NCBI GenBank assembly: GCA_020348865.1
Contig: CP070754.1
Coordinates: forward strand, 206,008 to 253,756
DNA from: Candidatus Bathyarchaeota archaeon
Lineage (GTDB): Archaea > Thermoproteota > Bathyarchaeia > Bathyarchaeales > Bathyarchaeaceae
Length of the DNA stretch: 47,749 nucleotides
Direction: 5' to 3'
Below are positions 7,522 to 15,591 of the stretch, piece by piece (position 1 is the stretch's first letter; every line of letters begins with the position of its first letter). The position numbers and the translations under genes are program-made. The notes beneath the pieces are model-generated. The model saw only the letters and a program-made list of their open reading frames with translations. It had not been told where the DNA came from and ran no database searches.

Positions 7522-8457
7522 CTAGGATTGAGAATCAGCCGAGCGTGTATGTCTTCTCACCAGTAGAATAGCCGTTCCGATGATTGCAGCGCCTAGAGTC
7601 ACAGCGACGAGACTGAACCAGTAATCTTTTCCGCCATCTTCCTCAGGAGGAACATCGCTCAGCGTTATGGTGCTCCAGGTATTCGGAGAGGGAAATGATC
7701 CTATCTGTGGCTCGACAATTTTCGGATCCGCTGGGTTTGCCCCGCCTGCATAGAAGTCTGCTGTGTAATCATCGTAAGCTGTGCGTGGCCAGACAGCTTT
7801 TGCCGAGGGATTCTCCTCAGTTCTCGGGGATCCTGCTGCCACACAAAATCCAAATGTCCAATCTGTTTCATTTATTTCCCATCCTGTGATTGGAACCTTG
7901 ATTTCAAAAATGGAGTGGGGGTTTAATGAGTTGGCTGAACGTCCTGACTGGCGGCTGCCACGATATCGCCCTTCAAGAAACGGTTGAGTCTTGTTCACAA
8001 GGTCTTGATAGGGTTCTCCGTGACCTATCAATGTCGTCCATTGACCATTTGGGATTTGATGTGGGCCGTCGCCAATGTAGACATGGTGTGTGCAGTCAAA
8101 AAGGTAGTCATCCTCTTTTGGAGTTTCCCCACCGTCACTGAACGTATCTACGCTCAGCCAACAGTTATCATACCAATATGTCGTGTCTGAAACATGATCT
8201 AAGAATACATAGAGGGATTCCCCATCATGTTTGAGGTAGAGATAGGCCATCCAATTGTCACGAGTTAGATTCAGCTCTAAGGCGTCATCGTATTCGCCTG
8301 GTTTTATGAATCCATCAGCTTCCGCGGAGCTTCTCCATGGTACCGTGACCTCTGAGGTTGCCTCTTGAGGAGAAGTACAGATTGACCCAAAGAGTGGTAA
8401 GGGTGAGAGAAAAAAGACAAGGAAAGACAGAACAACACCCATCAACCGTAGTTTCAA
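7522..8457 (-). CDS. Secreted, membrane-anchored CBM9/DOMON-like protein
   Basis: 311-residue exported protein. An N-terminal signal peptide (MKLRLMGVVLSFLVFFLSPL) is followed by a beta-sandwich domain with the CBM9-like opening ADGFIKPGEYDDAL and many aromatic residues. After a PPEEDGGKD spacer a single C-terminal TM (FSLVAVTLGAAIIGTAILLV) ends in RRHTR. The start is TTG 8457. It lies between nikR (convergent) and a His-rich metal transporter, so it could act in metal or haem-type ligand binding outside the cell, but the domain family more often binds carbohydrate or haem. The role is not known. Confidence 0.65.
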   Translation of the reverse strand: MKLRLMGVVLSFLVFFLSPLPLFGSICTSPQEATSEVTVPWRSSAEADGFIKPGEYDDALELNLTRDNWMAYLYLKHDGESLYVFLDHVSDTTYWYDNCWLSVDTFSDGGETPKEDDYLFDCTHHVYIGDGPHQIPNGQWTTLIGHGEPYQDLVNKTQPFLEGRYRGSRQSGRSANSLNPHSIFEIKVPITGWEINETDWTFGFCVAAGSPRTEENPSAKAVWPRTAYDDYTADFYAGGANPADPKIVEPQIGSFPSPNTWSTITLSDVPPEEDGGKDYWFSLVAVTLGAAIIGTAILLVRRHTRSADSQS

Positions 8458-8518
8458 CTCTACTATTCGCCCCCCCTTTTCTATTGAGGGTTTCCATTGA
8501 AAAGAAGGCAGCTCACAT

Positions 8519-8539
8519 AATTATTGTTTGTCAATAATT
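8519..8539. promoter_or_regulatory. Inverted repeat AATTATTG-N5-CAATAATT
   Basis: Perfect 8-bp arms with spacer TTTGT, 62-82 bp upstream of the CBM9-like gene and 59 bp past the end of the NicO-like gene. It could be an operator, with an embedded AATAATTAT TATA-like element on the minus strand, or a weak hairpin. Confidence 0.4.
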
Positions 8540-8597
8540 GGTTAACGAATCAAGAGGGAGTTGAGGAGGGTAGTATTCGCTCAGGCTTGTTTGGTCG

Positions 8598-9293
8598 CTA
8601 ATGAATATGACCTGGAAAGAGTATCTCAGGCAATACTATCCACAATCCAACTACAAGAATCACCAAGCCTGCTAGTATCTCTATGTGTCTCTCTATCCGC
8701 TCTAATTTCGTCAAAAACGTGATTGTTTTGAGTGCTATTGACGTCAAAACCACCATTGACCCAATAGTGAAAATGGCGTAGACAAACATCACCCATAAGA
8801 CCGTGGCTGTTCCAAACCACATTGCGTCAATCAAGACAGGTAGTAAGGTGAAACAAGGTGCGATGCCAACTATTGCAACCAGCCAAGCACCTCCACCAAT
8901 AGTGGCTTTTCCATTTGAGCTCGGTTTCGTCTTCGATTCTGAATGATGGTTGCTGTTCTTGTGATCGTGCAAATGCACGTGACCATGTTTTCTTCTCCAC
9001 CCGAGAAGCGAATAGACCAGCCCGAATCCTATTAGTAGAATCCCGGAGATTCTATGTGCGGTTACGGCAACTTGTTGCGCTAGCACAGTGCTTACAACGA
9101 TGGCAATCACGCCGATGGCCATCGAGACAGATATATGGATTAGCCCTGCGATAACGGTAATCCCAGCCATCTTTTTGATCGTCCAATTCTGAGCGCGCCC
9201 TATCATGGCTAGGGGAAGCTCATGATCTGGAATCAGAGTGTGTAGAACTGCAAGTGACGCCGCGGAAATAGTCAGCACCAGTGTGGCATCCAC
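8598..9293 (-). CDS. NicO/RcnA-like nickel-cobalt transporter with His-rich loop
   Basis: 231-residue, six-TM protein. TM1 contains the HTLIPDH motif (H18-H24) in a family-typical position for NiCoT/NicO metal transporters. The central cytoplasmic loop at about residues 101-118 is His-rich (HGHVHLHDH, then NHH), as in RcnA-type efflux proteins. A GIAPCFTLLPVL motif in TM4 resembles the conserved P-C/G motif of the family. Start is GTG 9293. Next to NikR and an ECF Ni/Co importer, this could be the efflux partner, but direction of transport cannot be told from sequence. Confidence 0.75.
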   Translation of the reverse strand: MDATLVLTISAASLAVLHTLIPDHELPLAMIGRAQNWTIKKMAGITVIAGLIHISVSMAIGVIAIVVSTVLAQQVAVTAHRISGILLIGFGLVYSLLGWRRKHGHVHLHDHKNSNHHSESKTKPSSNGKATIGGGAWLVAIVGIAPCFTLLPVLIDAMWFGTATVLWVMFVYAIFTIGSMVVLTSIALKTITFLTKLERIERHIEILAGLVILVVGLWIVLPEILFPGHIH

Positions 9294-9309
9294 TATATCT
9301 CACTCCATC

Positions 9310-9334
9310 ATTAGTTCCGAAATGGCGCACTAAT
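9310..9334. promoter_or_regulatory. Inverted repeat ATTAGT-N13-ACTAAT
   Basis: Six-bp arms, 25 bp overall, directly upstream of the NicO-like start. The wide half-site spacing resembles the candidate NikR dyad but the half-site sequence differs. Confidence 0.25.
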
Positions 9335-9398
9335 AAGAATTTGCCTACAGAAACTGTCATGAGACTGCATGCATCCACACGTTCGGAGCGTTCTGGCG

Positions 9399-9875
9399 TC
9401 ACGATGTCTGATTGTGCCCATGAAGTTTGATAACGACACGTTCTGTTACCTGAGCCACAATTTCAACTCCTATCATCGATGTTCGACTGCCAGTAGTAGC
9501 ATGATAATACGGCTCGTCCTTCCAAGCGGCGACTACGTACTCACCAATGGGAATAGATTCAAAAATGTATTCGCCTTGTTCGTTCGATTGCACTGTTGCA
9601 TTAATGTATTCGCCTTGTCCGTTCGATTGCCCTATTGCATGAGCCGGACCTAAAAGTCCTATAGTCATATCGCTTAAAGGCTCGTCCGTAAATTCTTCGA
9701 TAGTACGAACGACGAGAGTTCCCCTTGGTGGATGTGTAGGTGTGGGTGTAGGTCTGGATGTTACATACCAAGCGGTGACGGCAATGGAGATTATGATGAA
9801 GGCAGATGCAAAGAGTGCCTGTTTCGTTCTCTTTTTTCTCTTGGGGCGCCTAGAAAACTTTGACTTCTTGCTCAC
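9399..9875 (-). CDS. Membrane-anchored protein with carboxypeptidase-regulatory-like domain
   Basis: 158 residues: a very basic N-terminus (KKSKFSRRPKRKKRTKQ), one TM at about 20-40, a TPTPTHPP spacer and an extracytoplasmic beta-sandwich of the CnaB/carboxypeptidase regulatory type (GTLVVRTIEEFTDEPLSD opening, IPIGEYVVAAW closing). A 13-residue tandem duplication (QSNGQGEYINATV / QSNEQGEYIFESI) enlarges one loop. GTG start at 9875 with GAGG about 10 nt upstream. No operon partner; function unknown, probably structural or adhesive. Confidence 0.6.
   Translation of the reverse strand: MSKKSKFSRRPKRKKRTKQALFASAFIIISIAVTAWYVTSRPTPTPTHPPRGTLVVRTIEEFTDEPLSDMTIGLLGPAHAIGQSNGQGEYINATVQSNEQGEYIFESIPIGEYVVAAWKDEPYYHATTGSRTSMIGVEIVAQVTERVVIKLHGHNQTS
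9566..9643 (-). repeat. Tandem 39-bp duplication
   Basis: Two adjoining 39-bp units (9566-9604, 9605-9643) with few mismatches, in frame within the anchored protein gene. Confidence 0.85.
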
Positions 9876-9894
9876 TGAACTGCATCCTCAACTA

Positions 9895-9906
9895 GACTAT
9901 ATATTA
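9895..9906 (-). promoter_or_regulatory. TATA-like element for the anchored protein gene
   Basis: Minus strand cattAATATATAGtc, about 25 nt before the GTG at 9875, compatible with a very short leader. Confidence 0.4.
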
Positions 9907-10123
9907 ATGCACGCTGAACCAAGGGATAAACATTCAGGCGTGTGCAATCTAAATGCGTGCACGAGCCATCTCAATAAGTTAATATAGCACCATTCAGTGT
10001 TACTCAACAGCAAAACGCATTGGTCTAACACAGTTTTTCACTGTGAACATCTTCGAGTCGGAGCACATACACTTTCATCCGATTTTCAAGAACGATCAAC
10101 GTTTAAAATAAGGAGGTAAATAC

Positions 10124-11383
10124 ATGAAAATTCATTTCCTCGGGGGAGTCCGAGAAGTAGGCGGCTCATGCATCGCCGTCGAAAGCAACGGCGACAAAGT
10201 CGCCTTAGATTATGGGATAAAGGTTGGAGAGAAAGTCTCAAACCAGTTGCCTACGGATTTTGCTGCAGTAATCATCAGTCACGCTCATTTGGACCACTCG
10301 GGCAGTCTTCTTAGCTTGTCCGGAGGGAATCCGGTTATAGTTGGGTCTAGGATAACTCGTGATGTCACTGCTGATCTGTTACGTGATATGGTGAAGATTC
10401 AACATATGAATGGGAATGGTTTTCCCTACGCCAAACAGGATGTAAATAGTATAGAGAAGTCTTGGTGGGTTCGAGATCGCGTCGCCTTACCAGGGATGTC
10501 AATTCGCTTGTATCCTGCTGGGCATGTAGCGGGAGCAACGATGATAGGCATTCACGCAGAGGGTAAAGAGATTCTGTACACAGGAGATTTCTGCCTTCAT
10601 GATACTGAAATATTGGAAGGAAGCAGACCAGAAGACCTTCCAAAGAACCCTGACGTGTTAATTGTCGAGTCAACTTATGGAGGGAAAGAACGGCCCCCTA
10701 GAAAAGAGTTGATTGACCAGCTTTTCAAACATATTCTTCGGACGATTGAAAGAAAAGGAAACGTTTTGATCCCTGCGTTCGCTTTCCACCGAAGTCAAGA
10801 GATGGCCAAGAGAATTGACCAAGCTATGAAGAATGGCGTTCTACCAAAATACAATGTCTACACCATATCCAACCTGGCACACAAAATCACAGGATACTTC
10901 AACAGCCACAGACAGTTCTTCACCGAAGAAATCCAAAAGCAAAAATCCCCTTTCGATTACAAGTACGTAAGGCAACTCTACCGAACCCAACAAATTAGAG
11001 AGCCCGCCATAGTCATTTGCACCTCAGGTTTCGGCCACGCAGGCGCAAGCCTTCACTTGCTGAGTGAATGGGCAGATCAAGAAGACAACTCAGTCGTCAT
11101 AAATTCTGGTTATCTTCCGCCAGACAGCCCGCTAAGAATCGCGAAAGAAAAAGGTGAGCTTGTTGAAAATGGAAGAACGATTCCTGTCCAAGCGGAAGTG
11201 GAGCAGATTGAGCTCTCTGGTCACGCTGATCAAGCGGAACTCATTCAACTGGTAACAACATTGAAGCCTGACAAGACATTTCTCGTTCACGGAGAATTGG
11301 AGCAAGCCGAAGCTCTTTCCGACAAGATTTCCGAGCTAACCGAAGTCTACATTCCAAACCCAAGAGAAAACATCGCCATGTGA
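10124..11383 (+). CDS. Beta-CASP metallo-beta-lactamase nuclease (aCPSF2/Ysh1-like)
   Basis: 419-residue RNase of the archaeal beta-CASP family. The MBL core shows HAHLDHSG (metal site), AGHVAGATMIG, TGDFC and VESTYGG. The beta-CASP insert covers about residues 200-345, and the C-terminal motif SGHADQAEL supplies the last His. There is no N-terminal KH pair, so it is not FttA/aCPSF1 but the shorter aCPSF2 or RNase J-like type. It would process or degrade RNA in the cytoplasm. ATG is preceded by a strong AGGAGGT (10111-10117). It stands alone, with minus-strand genes on both sides. Confidence 0.9.
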   Translation: MKIHFLGGVREVGGSCIAVESNGDKVALDYGIKVGEKVSNQLPTDFAAVIISHAHLDHSGSLLSLSGGNPVIVGSRITRDVTADLLRDMVKIQHMNGNGFPYAKQDVNSIEKSWWVRDRVALPGMSIRLYPAGHVAGATMIGIHAEGKEILYTGDFCLHDTEILEGSRPEDLPKNPDVLIVESTYGGKERPPRKELIDQLFKHILRTIERKGNVLIPAFAFHRSQEMAKRIDQAMKNGVLPKYNVYTISNLAHKITGYFNSHRQFFTEEIQKQKSPFDYKYVRQLYRTQQIREPAIVICTSGFGHAGASLHLLSEWADQEDNSVVINSGYLPPDSPLRIAKEKGELVENGRTIPVQAEVEQIELSGHADQAELIQLVTTLKPDKTFLVHGELEQAEALSDKISELTEVYIPNPRENIAM

Positions 11384-11486
11384 AGCCACACATGAACGCA
11401 TCGTAATGTGCCATCTCTCCAAGGCACAACAAGCGCTTCAAAAGGGTGTTTCCGCAAGAAATGGGGGGGTTCGCGCGTGCATAAGG

Positions 11487-12224
11487 TTATTTGCGATTCT
11501 TTTGGCTCCGCAATATGTCACGTATCTCACGTAGCGTGATCAGCATCTCGTCTTCTAGACCTTCCATTCTTGGCACAGGTTCTTCAATTGGATGGACAAA
11601 CTCGGTTCCTGTCACATATGGTGCCTTGAACTTTCTTAGTTCGTTCAGAATGAAGTCTCGAACCTCTTCATAGAAAACGATGCCTTCTAGTTTGACTTCA
11701 GGTCCTTTCTGCTGGCTGCCAGAGTAACCCGCAGTCTCGATGTGAACCGAGCCAATGCCAAATAGTCGATCGAAGAGTCCTGCTTTGCTGGATATGTTTG
11801 TTATAGTTCTGAAGGGCACGTGTTTTCGAGTTATAGTCAAAACTCCTTTCTTCACATAGACCTCAGGCATTGTCTCACCTGTCTCAGCTTTCACCGAAAA
11901 CTCGATGCTCCTGAAGTAGTATGGAGTGTAGGCTAATAGTGGTATCAGCCAGACCAAGTTCATGATGATTGCCCAAAGGTTGACGGAGCTAATCCATGTT
12001 GTGATGCTTTGAATGGCGCTTGGATATTCCTCTGGTTCGAAATAAGCGGCCAGAAAGGACAATCCTATGAAACCGAGGATTATCAACAGCCAGACAATCA
12101 CCGCTGCAACTGCGGGTTGAAGCAATCTTTTATGTAGGAAAGCCTTTGATGGCTTGAAGATTTTTCCGCTCGTAACTCTTTTGATTGGAGGTTTGATGAT
12201 TTTTCCCTCGACGTCACTTCCCAA
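11487..12224 (-). CDS. Membrane protein with bacterial PH (bPH2) domain
   Basis: 245 residues: a cytoplasmic N-terminus, two TM helices (about 35-60 and 82-103), then a bPH2-like domain with the signature VYVKKGVLTITRKHVPFRTI and GSVHIETAG, and a charged C-terminal helical tail. TTG start (12224) is 2 nt past the stop of the upstream HTH gene, with GGTGATT within that gene as the ribosome site, so the two are co-translated. bPH2 proteins of this form are widespread, sometimes membrane-stress related; the role here is unknown. The HTH partner may regulate it. Confidence 0.75.
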   Translation of the reverse strand: MGSDVEGKIIKPPIKRVTSGKIFKPSKAFLHKRLLQPAVAAVIVWLLIILGFIGLSFLAAYFEPEEYPSAIQSITTWISSVNLWAIIMNLVWLIPLLAYTPYYFRSIEFSVKAETGETMPEVYVKKGVLTITRKHVPFRTITNISSKAGLFDRLFGIGSVHIETAGYSGSQQKGPEVKLEGIVFYEEVRDFILNELRKFKAPYVTGTEFVHPIEEPVPRMEGLEDEMLITLREIRDILRSQKNRK

Positions 12225-12226
12225 AC

Positions 12227-12730
12227 TTAATCACCTTCCGTTTTTCTCTTGTACCGAGGAATCGCCTTTGCCGCGAGCTTGTTGAGAATTGCGATTGACT
12301 GTTCGGTCATGAGAAGTTCTTTCTCATCTGGTCTCAGCGTGATTGTGTACTCCTTCACGATGGTATCCAAGATTTCCCTGCACTCGAATTCTTTTGGGCA
12401 CTCAGGGCACAGTTTGCCTGCGTAGGAATCGTGCTTGTACCAGACAATAATTCCCAGTTTCTCCGTGAACAGGATATACACCTGAGCATTCGCTTGATAG
12501 TCAAAGCCTATCAGAAGTCCTTTGTAGTCTAGGAGGCTTTCAATGTCGAGTCGGTGGCTTCTCGCATGTTCCTCAAGTGCCTTTGCTATCTTTTTCCTAG
12601 TTCTGCTAAGCACTCGGGACACATAGGAGGGGCTCCACTCTCTTCCGCTTTCGTCTGCAATGCCACTTGTAGGCTTACCCTTATGAAACTCTTTCCACAC
12701 AATTGATTCATGATTTGAGAGCAGCCCCAT
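12227..12730 (-). CDS. Helix-turn-helix regulator with Cys-rich C-terminal part
   Basis: About 167 residues. The N-terminal half has a sigma-region-4-like HTH (ESIVWKEFHKGKPTSGIA, then SPSYVSRVLSRTRKKIAKAL). The C-terminal half includes a CPECPKEFEC cluster that could bind zinc or sense thiols. I choose ATG 12730 (GGGG 9 nt upstream) over TTG 12757 because the TATA element at 12775-12783 puts the transcription start after that TTG. First gene of a two-gene operon with the bPH2 protein. A perfect palindrome between TATA and start suggests autoregulation. Confidence 0.65.
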   Translation of the reverse strand: MGLLSNHESIVWKEFHKGKPTSGIADESGREWSPSYVSRVLSRTRKKIAKALEEHARSHRLDIESLLDYKGLLIGFDYQANAQVYILFTEKLGIIVWYKHDSYAGKLCPECPKEFECREILDTIVKEYTITLRPDEKELLMTEQSIAILNKLAAKAIPRYKRKTEGD

Positions 12731-12762
12731 GGTTTGTCCCCGGTATTTCTTTACCAAAATAT

Positions 12763-12776
12763 AGTAAATATTTACT
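12763..12776. promoter_or_regulatory. 14-bp perfect palindrome AGTAAATATTTACT (candidate operator)
   Basis: Placed between the TATA element and the expected transcription start of the HTH/bPH2 operon, a position where a bound repressor would block initiation. Confidence 0.5.
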
Positions 12777-12783
12777 TATAAAC
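12775..12783 (-). promoter_or_regulatory. TATA box of the HTH/bPH2 operon
   Basis: Minus strand gTTTATAAG; expected transcription start near 12753, giving a leader of about 23 nt to ATG 12730. Confidence 0.5.
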
Positions 12784-12860
12784 CTTCCTATGCGCGTATA
12801 TGCCTAACACGAAAGACGAGGTCTTGTGGGGATGTCTCCATGTGCCCAGAATTGCGCCCG

Positions 12861-14234
12861 CTAATGCTCAACTTCTACAACATGATCTGACAAGATATCT
12901 TCAACATTCCGCACAGCAGAGAAGGCATACCCTGCAAGGCCCACGAGCATCCCCAAAGCCCCGGCGATTACAAACATCAGTGACATGCCAGCTCCAGGGC
13001 CAGTGCCAACTAACCAGCCAATCAGCGGTGCCCAACTACCTTCTGGCATCATGGCTGGTTCGAAGACGCGATCAGCTAGGGGACCCGCCAGTAACATGGC
13101 CACTGGTGCACCAATCTGAGCAATCATTCCTCGGGCAGCAAATACGCGGCCCTGCACATCTGGCGCAACCTTGCCCTGCCAGATGGCTTGGCTGGAGCCA
13201 TTGATGGTGGGTATGACGAGGATTGTGAAGAAAGCAGCCAAAGCCCAAGTGAACGGGTTCTGTCCCAACCCAATAAAGAACATGCCCATTGTAGCAAGTA
13301 TCAATCCAATCAATATTCCATGGATCCTACGCTTTGGGCCACCCCAGATACTAAGCGCTATTCCGCCAACCAATCCACCTATTCCAATAGCTGACTGCAC
13401 CATCCCCAATGCTATTGCATCATCACCGGTTCTAGCCAAAATCATCGGTGCTAAAAGTGTAAAGGCGAATGGAGCGAGCAGATTGATGCAGAAGAAGACT
13501 AAGAGTAGGGCAAGCAGGCTCTTTCGTTCGTAAATGTAACGAAATCCATAGACTGATTCCTTCCAAATACTTCCTTTGCCTCTCTGTCCCGCTCTTGTAG
13601 CGATTGGCTGTGGTACATGAACCAGGAGCAACGCTCCAATGGCTACGAAGAAGGTGAACACATCAATGGCTAAGATGCCAGCAACGCCGATAATGCTCAG
13701 AAATATGGCTGCCAACGCTGGAGCGAAGATGTTGGAAGCGAACTGGGCTGTAGAGAGCATGCCGCTTGCACGACCATACTGTTTTTTTGAAACCATGGTA
13801 GTTACAGCTGCAGAGTATGCAGGGAACTGGAAAGCTCCAAAAGCACCTGAAAAGGCTCCTGTCACGTAAAGATGCCAGATTTGCAGATTACCTATCAAGA
13901 ACAACAGTAGCACAACTACAGTGGAAAGGATTGCAGCGAGGTCGCTTAGCATCATCACAAACTTCCGGTTCCAACGATCCACCAATGCACCAGCAAAGGG
14001 TGTGACTAGTAAGGTTGGAGCAAACGTGAAAAAACCAACTAGAGCCAAAGCCGTTGCCTGTTGCGTAATCTGCCACGCCCAGATTGTGAGCGCGAAGCCG
14101 GTCATTGCTGTGCCTAGTAGTGAGATTACCTGACCTATCCAGATGATAGTGAACCCCAACATCCCTGTTGGTCGAGTTTTCTGAATTTTGTGATGCTCCT
14201 CTCTCGGTTCGTTCGTCGCCTTGCCCCCTTTCAT
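12861..14234 (-). CDS. MFS exporter (EntS/MFS_3-like)
   Basis: 457-residue, 12-TM major facilitator protein. Visible features are the loop 2-3 motif GALVDRWNRKFVMMLSDL (motif A variant) and the corresponding loop in the second half (GGIALSIWGGPKRRIHGIL). The organisation matches the multidrug/siderophore exporter branch (MFS_3, enterobactin exporter type). The first 25 residues are charged and cytoplasmic. ATG 14234 with no clear SD; an AT-rich element near 14260 suggests a leaderless transcript. Single gene. Substrate unknown. Confidence 0.85.
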   Translation of the reverse strand: MKGGKATNEPREEHHKIQKTRPTGMLGFTIIWIGQVISLLGTAMTGFALTIWAWQITQQATALALVGFFTFAPTLLVTPFAGALVDRWNRKFVMMLSDLAAILSTVVVLLLFLIGNLQIWHLYVTGAFSGAFGAFQFPAYSAAVTTMVSKKQYGRASGMLSTAQFASNIFAPALAAIFLSIIGVAGILAIDVFTFFVAIGALLLVHVPQPIATRAGQRGKGSIWKESVYGFRYIYERKSLLALLLVFFCINLLAPFAFTLLAPMILARTGDDAIALGMVQSAIGIGGLVGGIALSIWGGPKRRIHGILIGLILATMGMFFIGLGQNPFTWALAAFFTILVIPTINGSSQAIWQGKVAPDVQGRVFAARGMIAQIGAPVAMLLAGPLADRVFEPAMMPEGSWAPLIGWLVGTGPGAGMSLMFVIAGALGMLVGLAGYAFSAVRNVEDILSDHVVEVEH

Positions 14235-14356
14235 CAGACTCGTGTCTGCATATTCGCATTTAATGTTTTAGGGTAGAAGTATGCCAAGAAGTATGAGCAC
14301 GCGCTCACAGGTTCATGAAACAGAAACATAGAATAGGTTTTTGATCATAAATCTTC

Positions 14357-15478
14357 TTGGGTACATTGGGTCGATGTCAAATTTGTAGTAAACAGTCTGA
14401 TTTAGTCTCTGGTCGTCTCGGAGTTTGTTTGCAATGCGCCAGAGAAAAGCCAGAGGAAGCGCTGAAAACAACCGATAAAGTACACGCAGAAAGTCGAGAA
14501 AGGTTCGGCTTTCCACCGAAACCACCGAGAAACCCAGAAGGAATCTTATGTGGTATGTGTGCCAACAACTGCAAGATAGGCGTCGGCGACATAGGCTTCT
14601 GCGGTTTGGTCTTAAACGTTGACAAGCAACTCGTGCGGAAGGGAGGAACCCCAGAGAAAGGGATTGTTCAATGGTATTATGACCAATTACCAACAAACTG
14701 CGTCGCCTGGTGGGTCTGTCCAGGATGCACGAGTGCAGGATACCCAAAACACGCATACAAACGCGGTGTAGAGACAGGCTACTCCAACCTTGCTATTTTC
14801 TACGGAGCCTGTAGCATGGATTGCCTTTTCTGTCAAAACTGGCACCACAGAAATTTAGGCGCAAAGCTCGAATCTGTAATGACTGCTGAAAGCCTAGCTG
14901 CCAAAGCCAATCCCCAAGTCTCGTGCATATGTTTCTTTGGAGGAGACCCATCAGTTCAGATGCCCCATGCTCTGAAAACAGGTGAAATAGGGTTGAGAAA
15001 GGCTGAGCAGGAGAAACGTATCTTAAGAGTTTGCTGGGAGACAAACGGATATTGGAAAGAAGAGTTTGCGTTGAAAGCAGCTGAGCTATCTCTTGTTAGT
15101 GGAGGAAACATCAAGTTTGACCTGAAAACTTGGGATGAAAACTTGAGTAGAGCCCTCTGCGGAGTTACAAATGCTCCTACGCTTAGAAGTTTCAAGATGA
15201 TTGGCAAGCGATTTTTGGAGAAACGTCTAGACTTGCCAATCCTGACTGCTAGCACCCTTCTTGTCCCGGGCTACATTGATATTGAGGAGATTCGTAATTT
15301 GGCGTCTTTCATTGCAGAAGTGGATTCAAAATTGCCTTACACCCTCCTAGCATTTTATCCACATTACGTAATGACAGATTTGCCTACAACTAGTGAAGAA
15401 CTAGCCGTTAGATGCCGCGACATTGCTGAAGAATATTTGGAGAACGTTAGAATAGGAAACATTCAGCTGTTTGGCTAG
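14357..15478 (+). CDS. Radical SAM protein, PflX/PflA-like (COG1313/COG1180 type)
   Basis: 373 residues. An N-terminal zinc finger (CQIC...CLQC) is followed by a second Cys-rich stretch (LCGMCANNCKIGVGDIGFCG) seen in the PflX-like group. The radical SAM cluster motif is CSMDCLFC (about residues 153-160), followed by the GGDPS SAM-binding segment and a TIM-barrel-like remainder. It would cleave SAM to form a radical; the substrate of this group is not established, and a glycyl-radical enzyme activase role is possible. Start is TTG 14357; TTG 14366 is an alternative. Followed by UMP kinase, which has its own promoter. Confidence 0.82.
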   Translation: MGTLGRCQICSKQSDLVSGRLGVCLQCAREKPEEALKTTDKVHAESRERFGFPPKPPRNPEGILCGMCANNCKIGVGDIGFCGLVLNVDKQLVRKGGTPEKGIVQWYYDQLPTNCVAWWVCPGCTSAGYPKHAYKRGVETGYSNLAIFYGACSMDCLFCQNWHHRNLGAKLESVMTAESLAAKANPQVSCICFFGGDPSVQMPHALKTGEIGLRKAEQEKRILRVCWETNGYWKEEFALKAAELSLVSGGNIKFDLKTWDENLSRALCGVTNAPTLRSFKMIGKRFLEKRLDLPILTASTLLVPGYIDIEEIRNLASFIAEVDSKLPYTLLAFYPHYVMTDLPTTSEELAVRCRDIAEEYLENVRIGNIQLFG

Positions 15479-15546
15479 CAGAAAATCAGATGCTTTTTGG
15501 TCAACTGATTCTTTTCATGAAGCTGTTTGCCATGTTTGAGAGAGAG

Positions 15547-15556
15547 TTTTATTTAT
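15547..15556 (+). promoter_or_regulatory. TATA box of the UMP kinase gene
   Basis: TTTTATTTAT about 25 nt before an expected start near 15577, which excludes the longer frame beginning at 15490. Confidence 0.5.
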
Positions 15557-15591
15557 GCTCTGCTACGAACACTAAGCGTCAGGTGTCTTTG

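Noticed and set aside
10124-11383. FttA/aCPSF1 transcription termination factor
   Set aside because: No N-terminal KH domains; the protein starts directly with the metallo-beta-lactamase fold.
15490-15591. 34-residue extension of UMP kinase
   Set aside because: It lies ahead of or across the TATA element and is not part of the archaeal UMPK fold.
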